Below, piece by piece: positions 54,072 through 63,630 of a DNA stretch of 64,000 nucleotides (positions within the stretch are counted from its first letter, which is position 1; each line of letters begins with the position of its first letter). A program made the position numbers and the translations under genes. The notes beneath the pieces are model-generated. The model worked only from the letters and a program-made list of their open reading frames with translations, ran no database searches and was not told where the DNA came from. The stretch lies in the NCBI RefSeq assembly GCF_023721415.1, contig NZ_JAMQVC010000002.1, positions 372,001 through 436,000 of the forward strand, given 5' to 3'. This stretch comes from Galbibacter mesophilus (GTDB lineage: Bacteria; Bacteroidota; Bacteroidia; Flavobacteriales; Flavobacteriaceae).

Positions 54072-54130
54072 TTGACAAAATTGTAGACTCTTGTGTTAAT
54101 ATAAAAGAATACAAAGGAAAGATTCTTACT

Positions 54131-54138
54131 TACTTTTG
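54131..54138 (+). promoter_or_regulatory. -7 element of the dioxygenase-isomerase operon
   Basis: TACTTTTG matches TAnnTTTG, 26 bases before the ATG at 54164. No -33 TTG is seen at the normal distance, which would suit an activator-dependent promoter. Confidence 0.4.
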
Positions 54139-54163
54139 AAGGACTAGTCAAAATTTTTATAAA

Positions 54164-55060
54164 ATGAATACTTCAAAAGACTTATCGAAAGTACACCATT
54201 TGCTCAGTAATTTATTTGAATGGCCGAACTTAGCCGAGGAGTGGGAACAATATAAATTGACGGATGATCAGGTGAATTTTTTCCATGAAAATGGATATTT
54301 ATCTAACGTTAAATTACTGGATGAAGAGCAAATAAAGGTGTTGAATAAGGAATTGGAGGAATTAATGGATCCCAAACACCCATTACATCATTTGTTTTAT
54401 GAATTTTCTTCCAATGAATCAACAGATCCCAAAAAGGTCATTTTCCACTCGTTGGGACATTGGCGAATTTCGGAAGGTTTTCATGATGTAAACTGGAATC
54501 CTGCTTTCGTGATGGCGGCTAGTCAATTACTAGGTGATAGATCGGTACGTTTTTGGCATGACCAGTTATTTTGTAAACCTGCGAAACATGGTGGGGTGGT
54601 AGCTTGGCATCAAGATTATTCTTATTGGACGCGAACCGTTAAAATGCAGCATTTAACCTGTTGGGTAGGTTTAGATGATGCCACGGTGGAGAACGGCTGT
54701 TTGCATTATATCCCGAAAAGTCATCAATGGGGTTTGCTGGATAAACCTGTTTTAACGGGAGAAATGGAAGGGCTGTTTTCAGTTCTGAATAAAGAACAGG
54801 TAAAAGCTTTCGAAAATGCGGTGCCTATAGAAATGAAAAAAGGGCATGCAACTTTTCACCACCCATTGATGGTACATGGTTCTTACGAAAATAAGTCGGA
54901 TCAGCCTCGAAGGGCATTTGTACTAAATGTTTTTGCGGATGGTACAAAATCCGCAACCAATGAACCTTTGCTTAATGGGGTACCGGCCTTTAAAGAAGGT
55001 GAGAAACTGGACGGACAGTTTTTTCCATTGTTGTTGAATCGAAAGGAATTGAATATATAA
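54164..55060 (+). CDS. Phytanoyl-CoA dioxygenase (PhyH) family oxygenase 1
   Basis: A 298-residue Fe(II)/2-oxoglutarate-dependent oxygenase of the PhyH family. The HxD metal motif is in VVAWHQDYSYW, followed by the family stretch LTCWVGLDDATVENGCLHYIPKSHQWG; the distal His is in HPLMVHGSYEN and the 2-oxoglutarate-binding Arg in QPRRAFVLN. Such enzymes hydroxylate or oxidatively demethylate small molecules. It is first in an operon with a sugar isomerase/epimerase and a second PhyH enzyme, so the substrate is probably a sugar or sugar derivative. The two PhyH proteins are related but not close copies. Confidence 0.9.
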   Translation: MNTSKDLSKVHHLLSNLFEWPNLAEEWEQYKLTDDQVNFFHENGYLSNVKLLDEEQIKVLNKELEELMDPKHPLHHLFYEFSSNESTDPKKVIFHSLGHWRISEGFHDVNWNPAFVMAASQLLGDRSVRFWHDQLFCKPAKHGGVVAWHQDYSYWTRTVKMQHLTCWVGLDDATVENGCLHYIPKSHQWGLLDKPVLTGEMEGLFSVLNKEQVKAFENAVPIEMKKGHATFHHPLMVHGSYENKSDQPRRAFVLNVFADGTKSATNEPLLNGVPAFKEGEKLDGQFFPLLLNRKELNI

Positions 55061-55095
55061 TTGTTCGTTCCAATAAATAAATAGAAATTTTTAAA

Positions 55096-55908
55096 ATGAA
55101 AATATCATATTATTATCCTATTTGGTCAATGCCAGCTATGTCGCTGGAGGAAGCGCTTGTGAAAATTAAGGAAAAGGGATACGATGGAGCCGAATATGCC
55201 ATGGGATTATCTTCGGATTTAACCGAAATAAAACCTTTATTTGAAAAAATAAGACTGAAACTATTGGCGCAGCATCCTTTGGCGCAAGGAGATACCTTTG
55301 AAGCCTATCGCAAAGATTATTTGGAACAGCTGGAGCAAATTGTGGCTTTAAATCCTACTCATATAAATTGCCATACTGGAAAAGATTATTTTTCTTTTGA
55401 AGAGAATCTGTCATTACTAAAAGATGCCGAAAAGTTGGTTTCTGGGACTGATATCTTGCTAACCCATGAAATTCATCGTGGACGATTCTCTTACAGTCCG
55501 ATGGCCCTTACTCCTTATCTTGAAAGTTTTGATGAAACAAAACTAACGGCAGATTTTTCCCATTGGTGTGTGGTAAGTGAGTCTCTTTTGGAAAATCATG
55601 CTCAGTATTTATCAAGGGCAATAAAAAATACGTATCATATTCACGCACGCGTTGGGAATCAGGAATCCCCGCAAGTAAATCATCCATTTGCTCCAGAACA
55701 CAAAGAAGCTTTAGATGTCCATTTACAATGGTGGCAGAAAATTGTAGATTCTTGCAAGAGCAGGGGAGTGGAGGAATTACCAATTACTTGTGAATTTGGA
55801 CCCGTTCCTTACTTGCAAGCCTTACCCTTTACCAATCAACCAGTGGCATCTATCTGGGATATTAATTTTGAAATGATGAAGTTCTTACAAAATAATTTAA
55901 AAGTTTAG
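55096..55908 (+). CDS. Sugar phosphate isomerase/epimerase (AP-endonuclease-2 fold)
   Basis: A 270-residue TIM-barrel protein of the xylose-isomerase-like family. Visible are YPIWSMPAMSLEEALVKIKEKGYDGAEYAMG, HINCHTGKDYFS, LLTHEIHRGRFS, ADFSHWCVVSES, YHIHARVGNQESP and ITCEFGP, which supply the acidic and His metal ligands. It lies 35 bases after PhyH 1 and two bases before PhyH 2. The exact isomerised sugar cannot be told. Confidence 0.9.
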   Translation: MKISYYYPIWSMPAMSLEEALVKIKEKGYDGAEYAMGLSSDLTEIKPLFEKIRLKLLAQHPLAQGDTFEAYRKDYLEQLEQIVALNPTHINCHTGKDYFSFEENLSLLKDAEKLVSGTDILLTHEIHRGRFSYSPMALTPYLESFDETKLTADFSHWCVVSESLLENHAQYLSRAIKNTYHIHARVGNQESPQVNHPFAPEHKEALDVHLQWWQKIVDSCKSRGVEELPITCEFGPVPYLQALPFTNQPVASIWDINFEMMKFLQNNLKV

Positions 55909-55910
55909 TT

Positions 55911-56651
55911 ATGGATATAATTTCAACAGAAGAACAGGAATTTTATAGGAAAAACGGGTATCTATTGCCGGAAAAGCAGCTATTTAGCCCACAGAAGTTT
56001 AATGATTTAAGGAATATTTTTGAGGAAACACTTCGAGAGAAAGGAAATAAAAATGCAGCTGACTTAGATGTACCTCATTTTTCAGATGAACTCCTATTTT
56101 CCTTTTTAATGGCAGATGAAGTATTAGACGTGGTCGAAAAAATTATCGGTCCGAATATTGGCTTGTGGAGCAGCCATTTTATTTCCAAAGAACCCTTAAC
56201 GGGCAAACGAACGCCTTGGCATGAAGACAGCGCTTATTGGGAGGGGCGTTTTGACAGTTTTGATAAAGTGGTTACAGTTTGGCTTGCCATCGACGAATCT
56301 AGCGTAGAGAACGGATGTATGGGTGTTGTTCCTGGAACGCACAAAAATGGCTTTTCCAATTATAAGGAAGTGGGCACGGAAACCTCAACGTTCGATAGTG
56401 AAATAAGTACAGAGGTAGATGACAAAGATGTAGTTTGGTTTGAACTCCAGCCTGGCCAATATTCACTGCATGATTCAAGGATTATTCATGGTGCAAAAGC
56501 AAATACCAGTACCAAGCGTCGTACCGGATATACCATGCGCTATTTCAGTACCGATTTAATTCTGAACAAAGAGCACCCTGGTAATAAAGGTCATAAAATC
56601 TATCATTGTCGCGGACTTAATCGCGGAGAGAATCCTTTAATTTATTTGTAG
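55911..56651 (+). CDS. Phytanoyl-CoA dioxygenase (PhyH) family oxygenase 2
   Basis: A 246-residue Fe(II)/2-oxoglutarate oxygenase. The metal motif is in RTPWHEDSAYWEGRF (HxD), followed by VTVWLAIDESSVENGCMGVVPGTHKNG; the distal His is in LHDSRIIHGAKAN and a binding Arg in STKRRTGYTMRYF. Its start is two bases after the isomerase stop. Residues beyond the core differ from PhyH 1, so the two enzymes may act on successive steps or on different substrates. Confidence 0.9.
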   Translation: MDIISTEEQEFYRKNGYLLPEKQLFSPQKFNDLRNIFEETLREKGNKNAADLDVPHFSDELLFSFLMADEVLDVVEKIIGPNIGLWSSHFISKEPLTGKRTPWHEDSAYWEGRFDSFDKVVTVWLAIDESSVENGCMGVVPGTHKNGFSNYKEVGTETSTFDSEISTEVDDKDVVWFELQPGQYSLHDSRIIHGAKANTSTKRRTGYTMRYFSTDLILNKEHPGNKGHKIYHCRGLNRGENPLIYL

Positions 56652-56697
56652 TATTCAACTAATGAAGATAACCTCTTTTTAAACGAGCTATTTTTTT

Positions 56698-56741
56698 AAA
56701 GCCCTAGAATACTCTAGATGTAGCGGATTCTAGGGCTTTTT
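56698..56741. terminator. Terminator between PhyH 2 and the FG-GAP gene
   Basis: A perfect 13-bp stem pairs 56698-56710 with 56727-56739 (AAAGCCCTAGAAT arms) around a 16-base loop, followed by T residues on the plus strand. It can serve both convergent genes. Confidence 0.8.
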
Positions 56742-56744
56742 AAA

Positions 56745-59700
56745 TTATTCTTTTATAGTTTCAAAGTTTTGTTTTTGGAAGACCTGTAAACTATCATTTT
56801 GTAATCCTATAAAAATCTTTTCATCTTTACCTTTCTTTAAGGATACAATACTTCTGGCCTCGGCGGGAACATCAAAGCCACTTTCTGAAATTGGTGTGGT
56901 TATAAAGTTATCAGAAGAAAATAACAAGCAATCGCCATTACCTGCATCAATACTTCCGGTAATAACCTCGTTTCCATAAAAATTCCCTACGGATAAAATG
57001 TCCATTTTTCCATCGGCATTAACGTCTGTTATATGCATGTCCATTATAGGAGCCCACTGCGCTTTATTGGGAAGTTCTTTTACTGAAAAAGAATTGTTTC
57101 CTAAATTTTCAATATAAACCGATGCCAATTGATAGGCCCTAAAAACGGAAGCTCCTTCAAGGAGATTATTATTGAAAACCTCATGTACTTGCATTTCCCC
57201 GTATTCCCTATAAGTATTTAAATAGCGTTTTAATCCTGGAAGTTGCCCTGTTAACGTTCCTCTTGGGTGCGCAATGTATTCTTTACCATCTATAAAATAG
57301 GTGAAAATAGGGTCTAAGGAGCCGTTATTGTCGTAATCTTTGGCATAGATGGAAATAGGTTCTTCTACGGAAGCTTCAAAAGGATTATTCAATCCCCAGT
57401 TTCCTACTACAAAATCTATATCGCCATCATTATCAAAATCAGCTGATTTTAGGGATGTCCACCATCCTTCTGTTTTTTCAAGTCCTTTAACGGATTTTTC
57501 CAGTGCTACTTTTCCCTTATTAAAGCTAAATACCTGAATTGGCATCCACTCGCCAACAAGAATTAGCTCTTTTTTTCCATCGTTATTAATATCTTCAGCA
57601 CTTGCACCGGTAACCATGCCCGGCGTAAGAAGTTGTGGAGCTACTTCTTTAGTTACATCCGTAAAATTTCCACCATCATTTTTTAGTAAATAAGAACGGG
57701 GGGATTTTGGATATTCATTGGCAAGAACTCTCCCGCCTACAAACAAATCTAAATCATCATCTTGGTCATAATCCCAAGGAACAACAATCTTACCAGCGCT
57801 TTCAATGGTCGGTAGAACATTTTTAGTAAGCGTGAAATTACCATTTCCATCGTTCTTATAAATTCGGTCTTGATAAAGCTTGGTATCATAATAATTCTCA
57901 GAACTACCACTTACGCAATACAAGTCCAAATCGCCATCGTTATCAAAATCAATAAAAAGCGCGCCGGTATCTTCTGCTTGAACATAGGTGCTGTCGGTTA
58001 TGAATCGTTCTTGAAATTCTTGCTGACTATTTTGAAGGTAAAATCGACCCTGAACTCCTTTTGTGCCGCCCACAAATAGATCTTCGTTTCCATCGTTATT
58101 TACATCACCAACAGCAAGAACAGGTCCATTTTTACTATAGGATCTGTAATGTAGTGGCCAATTTTTAAAATCGTCAAATCCGTTTTCTTTATGCTTATAC
58201 GTAAGGTCTTTTTCTTTGCTTGCAGTGAAATAGGTTTTCGTGGCTTTTTTATCAGAAATACTATTCGCTGGAACTATCCCTTTGCCTTTTTTCGGTTCCA
58301 ATGGCAATCGTTGGTTAACCTTAAGGTTGGTTAAAAGCTCTTGCTCATTATTTGGCCAAACGATTTTTAGGGAATCAATAATCTCTATATCTCCCAAACC
58401 AAAATGTAAGGTGGGTTCCATGGAGGACATATAACCTCTTTGTGGATTGAATTCGGCGTACTGATTTCCTTCCGAAGTAAATATCCACACTTTGGCACCG
58501 AGAGAAAAAACATTGGGCGGTAATTCTACTCTAAAATAATTGCCTTTTTCGCTGGCGTGATTTTCAAACAATAAAACAGGATCATCGATATTATTGGTTA
58601 CCAAATCGAGGTCACCATCGTTGTCGAGATCTACATACACACCGCCATTGGAAAATGAGGGATAATTCAAGCCCGCTTCAGCTGTTTCAACAGTAAATTG
58701 ACCGTTTTTGGCGTTTTTAAAAAAGAAATTACTTTTCTTAACGCCTTTCATTTGTTTAACTTGATCGAGCATTCTTTTTCGGCGTGCTTCCGGTGTTCCA
58801 AATGTGCTTCCTTGGTTTGTGAAATCCACAAAATCGAGATCGGTAATATCTTTTTTATATCCGTTCGTAATGTATATATCACGGAGGCCATCATTATCAA
58901 AATCAGCAATCAAGGGCGACCAGCTCCAATCGGTTTCTGCCACTCCAGAGAAATAACCTACTTCACTATATTGCTGGTTTTTATTGCTCAATTGCAGTAC
59001 ATTACGCACGTATTGCGGACTGTAACCCATTTCTAACGATCTGTTAAACCTACTGAAAGGAACACTTTCAAACATGGTTTTTTTCCGTAAGTTATCTTCT
59101 GGTAGCATATCCACTACTAAAAAGTCTGGAGCGGCATCGTTATTCAAGTCGGAAACATCAATTCCCATACTGTTATGACTCACATGCTTGAAATAGTCTT
59201 TTATTTTATTGGTAAATGTTCCATCTTGATTATTTACATACAGGACGTCGCTAGAGATGAAATCATTGGCCACATAAAGGTCCGGATAGGAATCGTCGTT
59301 AATATCAGTAACTACAACTCCCAAACTCCATCCTTCCGTTAAAATTCCAGCTTCTTGGGAAACATCCTTAAACTTGGGCAATCCATTCTCTTGAATGCCC
59401 AGATTTTGATAAAGTTTATCGGTACTTTTACCCTTTCCATCTGTTTTTTGACCAAGTGGATTATTTTTAGGGTATTCCTCCATAGAATTATTTATAATGA
59501 ACAGATCTAAATCCTGATCTTTATCGTAATCCAGCCAAATGGATTGTATACTATACGATGTATCTGCAAGACCTACTTCAGAAGATATTTCTTCAAAAGT
59601 TACTTTTCCGTTCTCTTTGGTGGTATTTACGTAAAGACGGTTTGGAGAGTCGTTAAACTCCTGATCGTGAACAGTGGAAACATAGATATCCGGCAGACCA

Positions 59701-60074
59701 TCATTGTTGATATCTACAATAGAAACACCCGTGCACCAAAATTTAGAACTCACGCCAGCGGATTCCGTTTCATCTTTAAATTTTAAATCCCCTTGATTAA
59801 TGTACAGTTTATTATCAACCATATTTCCGGCAAAAAAGAGATCTTGCAATCCGTCCCCGTTGAAATCACCAACGCCAACACCAGCTCCGTTGTACATGTA
59901 TTCATAATCTAAGATGTTCAGGGAATCGGTTTCGGTAATGGTATTTTCAAAAGTAAGTCTAGAATGACTTGTTTCAATTTTTGTAAAAAGGGTATTTTCC
60001 TTTTTATTGGAGTCACAAGAATTTAATAAAGCGCAAGATGATATAGATAATAGGAGGAATTTTTTAAAAGACAT
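56745..60074 (-). CDS. FG-GAP/VCBS repeat lipoprotein with ASPIC/UnbV domain
   Basis: A 1109-residue lipoprotein (signal with ALLNSC). Its body is a run of FG-GAP/VCBS propeller repeats with calcium-type loops (DFNGDGLQDLFFAGN, DINNDGLPDIYVST, DLDNDGDLDLV, DFDNDGDLDLYCV, DYDQDDDLDLFVGG), and an ASPIC/UnbV domain (GAKVWIFTSEGNQYAEFNPQRGYMSSMEPTLHFGLGD) near residue 540. Such CRTAC1-like proteins occur beside SusCD and PhyH genes in Bacteroidota; they may bind surface glycans. The ATG at 60074 is preferred since the signal peptide begins there. It is convergent with the PhyH operon. Confidence 0.92.
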   Translation of the reverse strand: MSFKKFLLLSISSCALLNSCDSNKKENTLFTKIETSHSRLTFENTITETDSLNILDYEYMYNGAGVGVGDFNGDGLQDLFFAGNMVDNKLYINQGDLKFKDETESAGVSSKFWCTGVSIVDINNDGLPDIYVSTVHDQEFNDSPNRLYVNTTKENGKVTFEEISSEVGLADTSYSIQSIWLDYDKDQDLDLFIINNSMEEYPKNNPLGQKTDGKGKSTDKLYQNLGIQENGLPKFKDVSQEAGILTEGWSLGVVVTDINDDSYPDLYVANDFISSDVLYVNNQDGTFTNKIKDYFKHVSHNSMGIDVSDLNNDAAPDFLVVDMLPEDNLRKKTMFESVPFSRFNRSLEMGYSPQYVRNVLQLSNKNQQYSEVGYFSGVAETDWSWSPLIADFDNDGLRDIYITNGYKKDITDLDFVDFTNQGSTFGTPEARRKRMLDQVKQMKGVKKSNFFFKNAKNGQFTVETAEAGLNYPSFSNGGVYVDLDNDGDLDLVTNNIDDPVLLFENHASEKGNYFRVELPPNVFSLGAKVWIFTSEGNQYAEFNPQRGYMSSMEPTLHFGLGDIEIIDSLKIVWPNNEQELLTNLKVNQRLPLEPKKGKGIVPANSISDKKATKTYFTASKEKDLTYKHKENGFDDFKNWPLHYRSYSKNGPVLAVGDVNNDGNEDLFVGGTKGVQGRFYLQNSQQEFQERFITDSTYVQAEDTGALFIDFDNDGDLDLYCVSGSSENYYDTKLYQDRIYKNDGNGNFTLTKNVLPTIESAGKIVVPWDYDQDDDLDLFVGGRVLANEYPKSPRSYLLKNDGGNFTDVTKEVAPQLLTPGMVTGASAEDINNDGKKELILVGEWMPIQVFSFNKGKVALEKSVKGLEKTEGWWTSLKSADFDNDGDIDFVVGNWGLNNPFEASVEEPISIYAKDYDNNGSLDPIFTYFIDGKEYIAHPRGTLTGQLPGLKRYLNTYREYGEMQVHEVFNNNLLEGASVFRAYQLASVYIENLGNNSFSVKELPNKAQWAPIMDMHITDVNADGKMDILSVGNFYGNEVITGSIDAGNGDCLLFSSDNFITTPISESGFDVPAEARSIVSLKKGKDEKIFIGLQNDSLQVFQKQNFETIKE

Positions 60075-60258
60075 TTGTTTAAACAATTAGTTATATGGTT
60101 AGTTTGTTAGTGTTGTTTTACAGAATTATCTTCCGTTTTTAAATATATATAATTCTAGCCTCTTTTTAGTAAAACATTTTATCATTTACTTAGCTTTAAT
60201 TTAATAATCTGCATATTATTAGTTCTTTTAAAATGAATATTTGAAGAGATATCAAAAT

Positions 60259-61203
60259 TTAATCTTCTTGCATCCAATTGATAAATAGGGAAGTCCAAGT
60301 GCTAACGTTTTTATTTTGCAGGCCTAAACCAAAACCATGACTGCCTTCTGGATAAATATGCATTTCGGTAGGAACGTTATTCTTTTTTAAGGCATTAAAG
60401 TAAGTGAGGCTATTTTCTACTGGAACTCCTTTATCATCTGCAGCGTGTACCAGAAAAGTTCTTGGTGTATTCCCATCTACTTGAAGTTGATTGGAATAAT
60501 GGTTAACCAGTTTTTCATCAGGAGACTCTCCTAACAAAGCATTTTTACTACCCTGATGTACAAAATCGTCTTTGAAAGATATAACCGGATAAATTAATGC
60601 TGAAAAACTGGGTTTAGCACTCAAAGAATCTGCTTCGTCTGTAGGTGTATACACCGATTCGTTGTAATGTGTAGAAAGTGTAGAGGCCAAATGACCGCCG
60701 GCAGAAAAACCTATTATGCCAATTTTATCTTTATTAATATTCCATTTTTCTGCGTTGTGTTTTACCAGTCGCATTGCACGTTGCGCGTCCTGCAATGGAG
60801 CTTTGTGTGGAGTAATAATAGATTTGGAAACGGGCAGTCGATATTTAACGATAATCCCAGCAATGCCTTTTGAATTTAGCCATTTAGCGATATCTTGACC
60901 TTCCCAATCATATGCCAATACATGATAGCCTCCGCCAGGGAATATTAAAACCGCTTCTCCCGTAGCATGCCTTGGTGAAGGTAAATACACATCTATTTGT
61001 GGCTTTTGAACATTTTTCAATAAAACGATATCTATATTTTCAGTAATTTCTTTTTCTTCTGAAGCGCGTTGATTGGGAACTTTCTTCCAGAGCGGTAATA
61101 CTTCATTTTGAGCAAAGCAATTCTGTAAAAAAAAGAGGGTTATTAAAATGAAAATCGGTTTTAGTATTTTGTATTGCGAAAAAGGTTTTATAAAAGTCTT
61201 CAT
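60259..61203 (-). CDS. Alpha/beta-hydrolase esterase, probable carbohydrate acetyl esterase
   Basis: A 314-residue secreted hydrolase: signal peptide ending near NCFAQ, then VDVYLP-type start, the oxyanion region IFPGGGYHVLAYDWEGQDIAKWLNSKGI, the nucleophile GFSAGGHLAS (Ser about residue 168), and the late Asp and His (VHAADDKGVPVENSL, YPEGSHGFGLG). The pattern is that of BD-FAE/acetyl-xylan-esterase-like enzymes. It follows the GH78 gene by 23 bases on the same strand, so it likely removes acyl groups from the same glycan. Confidence 0.9.
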   Translation of the reverse strand: MKTFIKPFSQYKILKPIFILITLFFLQNCFAQNEVLPLWKKVPNQRASEEKEITENIDIVLLKNVQKPQIDVYLPSPRHATGEAVLIFPGGGYHVLAYDWEGQDIAKWLNSKGIAGIIVKYRLPVSKSIITPHKAPLQDAQRAMRLVKHNAEKWNINKDKIGIIGFSAGGHLASTLSTHYNESVYTPTDEADSLSAKPSFSALIYPVISFKDDFVHQGSKNALLGESPDEKLVNHYSNQLQVDGNTPRTFLVHAADDKGVPVENSLTYFNALKKNNVPTEMHIYPEGSHGFGLGLQNKNVSTWTSLFINWMQED

Positions 61204-61226
61204 ACATTTTTGTTTTATAATTTGGT

Positions 61227-63584
61227 TTACGGTTGGTGTTTTATTTTCAGGTTATTTTTTCCAGGTTTTAAATTGTATTCTTCGTCATTAAAAGTAAATG
61301 TCCCTTCTAATCCCATAGGAAGTGTGATGGAGGCATGCAACCATTTTCCTTTGACATTATAACTGGTTTCAATCTTTCCTTTTGGATGTGGCATAGCTGC
61401 CGAAACTGTTTTTAGATTACCTAAATGCGGTTCAATGGAAACCGATTTAAATCCGATAGAAGCTGGTTTAATCCCTGCCACTAAACTTAAAAGATAATAG
61501 CTAGGGTGTGCGCTCCAGGCATGGCAATCGCTGCGGTCGTGGGATGCAAAACCTGTTTCCCCACAGGTAGTGAAGCCTCGGTCTATATACTCTTTCCAAA
61601 AGTCTAAATGGTCTAAAAATAAATGTTGCAAACCAGTTTTCTCCAAACTTTTAAAAAGAAAGAACGAAAAATACGAACTGGCATATTCAGTCAAATTTTT
61701 ATGATTCAACACTCTTTGTAGTAAAGCTTTTTGCTCTTCTTCGGGGATTACATCGCAAAGAATAGCTAAAATGTTGGTATGCTGTGAATATATTTCCTTA
61801 CCGAGTTCGTCCCTAAAAAGTTGCTTTTCCTCGTTCCATGCTGTTTTGTAAACGTTTTTCTTAATGGTGTTGGCTTGCTTTTGGTACTCTTTGGCTTTTT
61901 CATTTAAAGAAAGTTCTTTAAATAAATGTGCGGTACACTCCAAAGTATGCACATAATATAAGGTGAGCATTACCGAGTTGTTTATTTCGCCTGCTTCATT
62001 TTTACGTGGGATACTACCTTTACCAATGCTCCAGTCGATAAAATTCTGACTAACTACAGAGCCCAGAATGCCTGTTTCTTCATTTAAATGTCTTTCATAA
62101 TACCCTAAAACACCTTCAATATCGGCAGTAAACTGTTTTACGAAATCCTTATCGCCTCTCATTTTGTAATAATCATCGAGCGTTTGTATCCATGCCAGCG
62201 ACCAAGATCCCATATCGAAATCGAAACGGGAAGGATACGCACTTTTAAACAAGCGGGTTTCTTTGTTTTTACTTTGAGGGTAAAGTCTTAAAACCTCTCG
62301 AAGTAACCGGTCATCTGTAGTGTTGTAAGTTGAAATTGCTGAAATAGGCCTGTTGTCACCGCCATAGCTGAGCTGTTCGTAGAATGGAGTGTCGTAATAC
62401 GTTTCGGCAGAGCACATTTGTAGCGTGCGGTTGCTCATCTCAAAAATTTCGTTCAACGTTTGGTCGTTGCTTTCAAAAGTTGCCATCTCTTTGTAAGGGT
62501 ACCCAGAATACTCATTTATGAACGAATCAATTTCCAGCGGTTGTTCTTTGGTTTCTATTTCCAACTGAACATATCTAAAAGTTCGTTTCCATAAAGGTCT
62601 AAAAGTTCTTTTCGCAGCCCCGTCCGCTTTATAAATGTCCCATACGCCAAACATGGTTTTGCCGTTTACGGAATCCCGATGTGCCTTCAGATTTACCTCT
62701 TCATACAGAGCCTCTGCATACTTAATTTTCACAGTAGCATTTTCCCCTTTACTGAATGTAATTTCAGGATATCCCATAGTAAGCCTTTCAAAATCGAATA
62801 AAATAGTGGCTTTGGTTTGAGCCGGGATTTTCAGAGGTTGTTTTTCAGAAATAAAACTTTGCGATAATGGAATGCCAGTCGTTTTTCTAATTTTCTTCGG
62901 AAGCTGATTTTCACCCTTCATAAAAGGAATATTCCTAGGAACCAAATTCCATGGAGAGTTTCCGTAGAAAGCTAAAACTTGTGCATTATGCCAATTTTGG
63001 TCGTTAAAGTTGTTCTTTTCCCAATCCCAGGGGTATTTGCTGGCTGTCACATTATCTCCAGGACCGCAGGCATAAAATCCATAAAACCATTTGTCTTTAT
63101 GAATCATCTCGTAGTAGGAAATGGGCTCATAGGCTTCATTTTTGAAAGTCTTCCAACTATTATCGGTTATGATATTTTGAAAATTTTGATCTTCAGTATA
63201 AACATAAAAGGCAGTTTGCGATGATAAAAATGCCAGGGGTTTGTCAGCACCGCCGTTGTAAACCAAAGCAGCTAATAAATTTTCCCCGTTTTTAAGGTAG
63301 GGAGCAATGTCAACAACATCATATTTATAAGTTTTTAAATCCCCTTTTGCGGGTCCGTAGGCAACTCTTTCCCCATTTACAAAGAGATTATAACGGTTGT
63401 CTGCCGACACTTGAATTTCCAATTTACTAGGGACTTTCTCAATGTTGAAATTTTTTCTGAAATGATAAACTCCGTAGGTGTTAACATTAGCGGTTGGATA
63501 TGAAATCCATTTTCCTTTCTCTTGAGAATAAACGGTTGTAAAAGCAAGAACTATTAACAGTTTTACAAGTATTCTAATTTTCAT
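61227..63584 (-). CDS. GH78-like alpha-L-rhamnosidase
   Basis: A 785-residue secreted glycosidase: signal MKIRILVKLLIVLAFTTVYSQ, an N-terminal beta-sandwich (KLEIQVSADNRYNLFVNGERVAYGPAKGDLK), and an (alpha/alpha)6 barrel with the catalytic Glu in YYDTPFYEQLSYGGDNRP and with FDMGSWSLAWIQTLDDYYKMRGD. It ends with a C-terminal beta domain (SVSIEPHLGNLKTV). The layout and YEQL signature are typical for Bacteroidota GH78. It is 23 bases before the esterase gene and follows a partial sulfatase gene on the same strand. Confidence 0.9.
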   Translation of the reverse strand: MKIRILVKLLIVLAFTTVYSQEKGKWISYPTANVNTYGVYHFRKNFNIEKVPSKLEIQVSADNRYNLFVNGERVAYGPAKGDLKTYKYDVVDIAPYLKNGENLLAALVYNGGADKPLAFLSSQTAFYVYTEDQNFQNIITDNSWKTFKNEAYEPISYYEMIHKDKWFYGFYACGPGDNVTASKYPWDWEKNNFNDQNWHNAQVLAFYGNSPWNLVPRNIPFMKGENQLPKKIRKTTGIPLSQSFISEKQPLKIPAQTKATILFDFERLTMGYPEITFSKGENATVKIKYAEALYEEVNLKAHRDSVNGKTMFGVWDIYKADGAAKRTFRPLWKRTFRYVQLEIETKEQPLEIDSFINEYSGYPYKEMATFESNDQTLNEIFEMSNRTLQMCSAETYYDTPFYEQLSYGGDNRPISAISTYNTTDDRLLREVLRLYPQSKNKETRLFKSAYPSRFDFDMGSWSLAWIQTLDDYYKMRGDKDFVKQFTADIEGVLGYYERHLNEETGILGSVVSQNFIDWSIGKGSIPRKNEAGEINNSVMLTLYYVHTLECTAHLFKELSLNEKAKEYQKQANTIKKNVYKTAWNEEKQLFRDELGKEIYSQHTNILAILCDVIPEEEQKALLQRVLNHKNLTEYASSYFSFFLFKSLEKTGLQHLFLDHLDFWKEYIDRGFTTCGETGFASHDRSDCHAWSAHPSYYLLSLVAGIKPASIGFKSVSIEPHLGNLKTVSAAMPHPKGKIETSYNVKGKWLHASITLPMGLEGTFTFNDEEYNLKPGKNNLKIKHQP

Positions 63585-63630
63585 GGCGGTGATTGGTTTT
63601 TTATCTTTTTATTTGGTTGTATTTTTAAAT

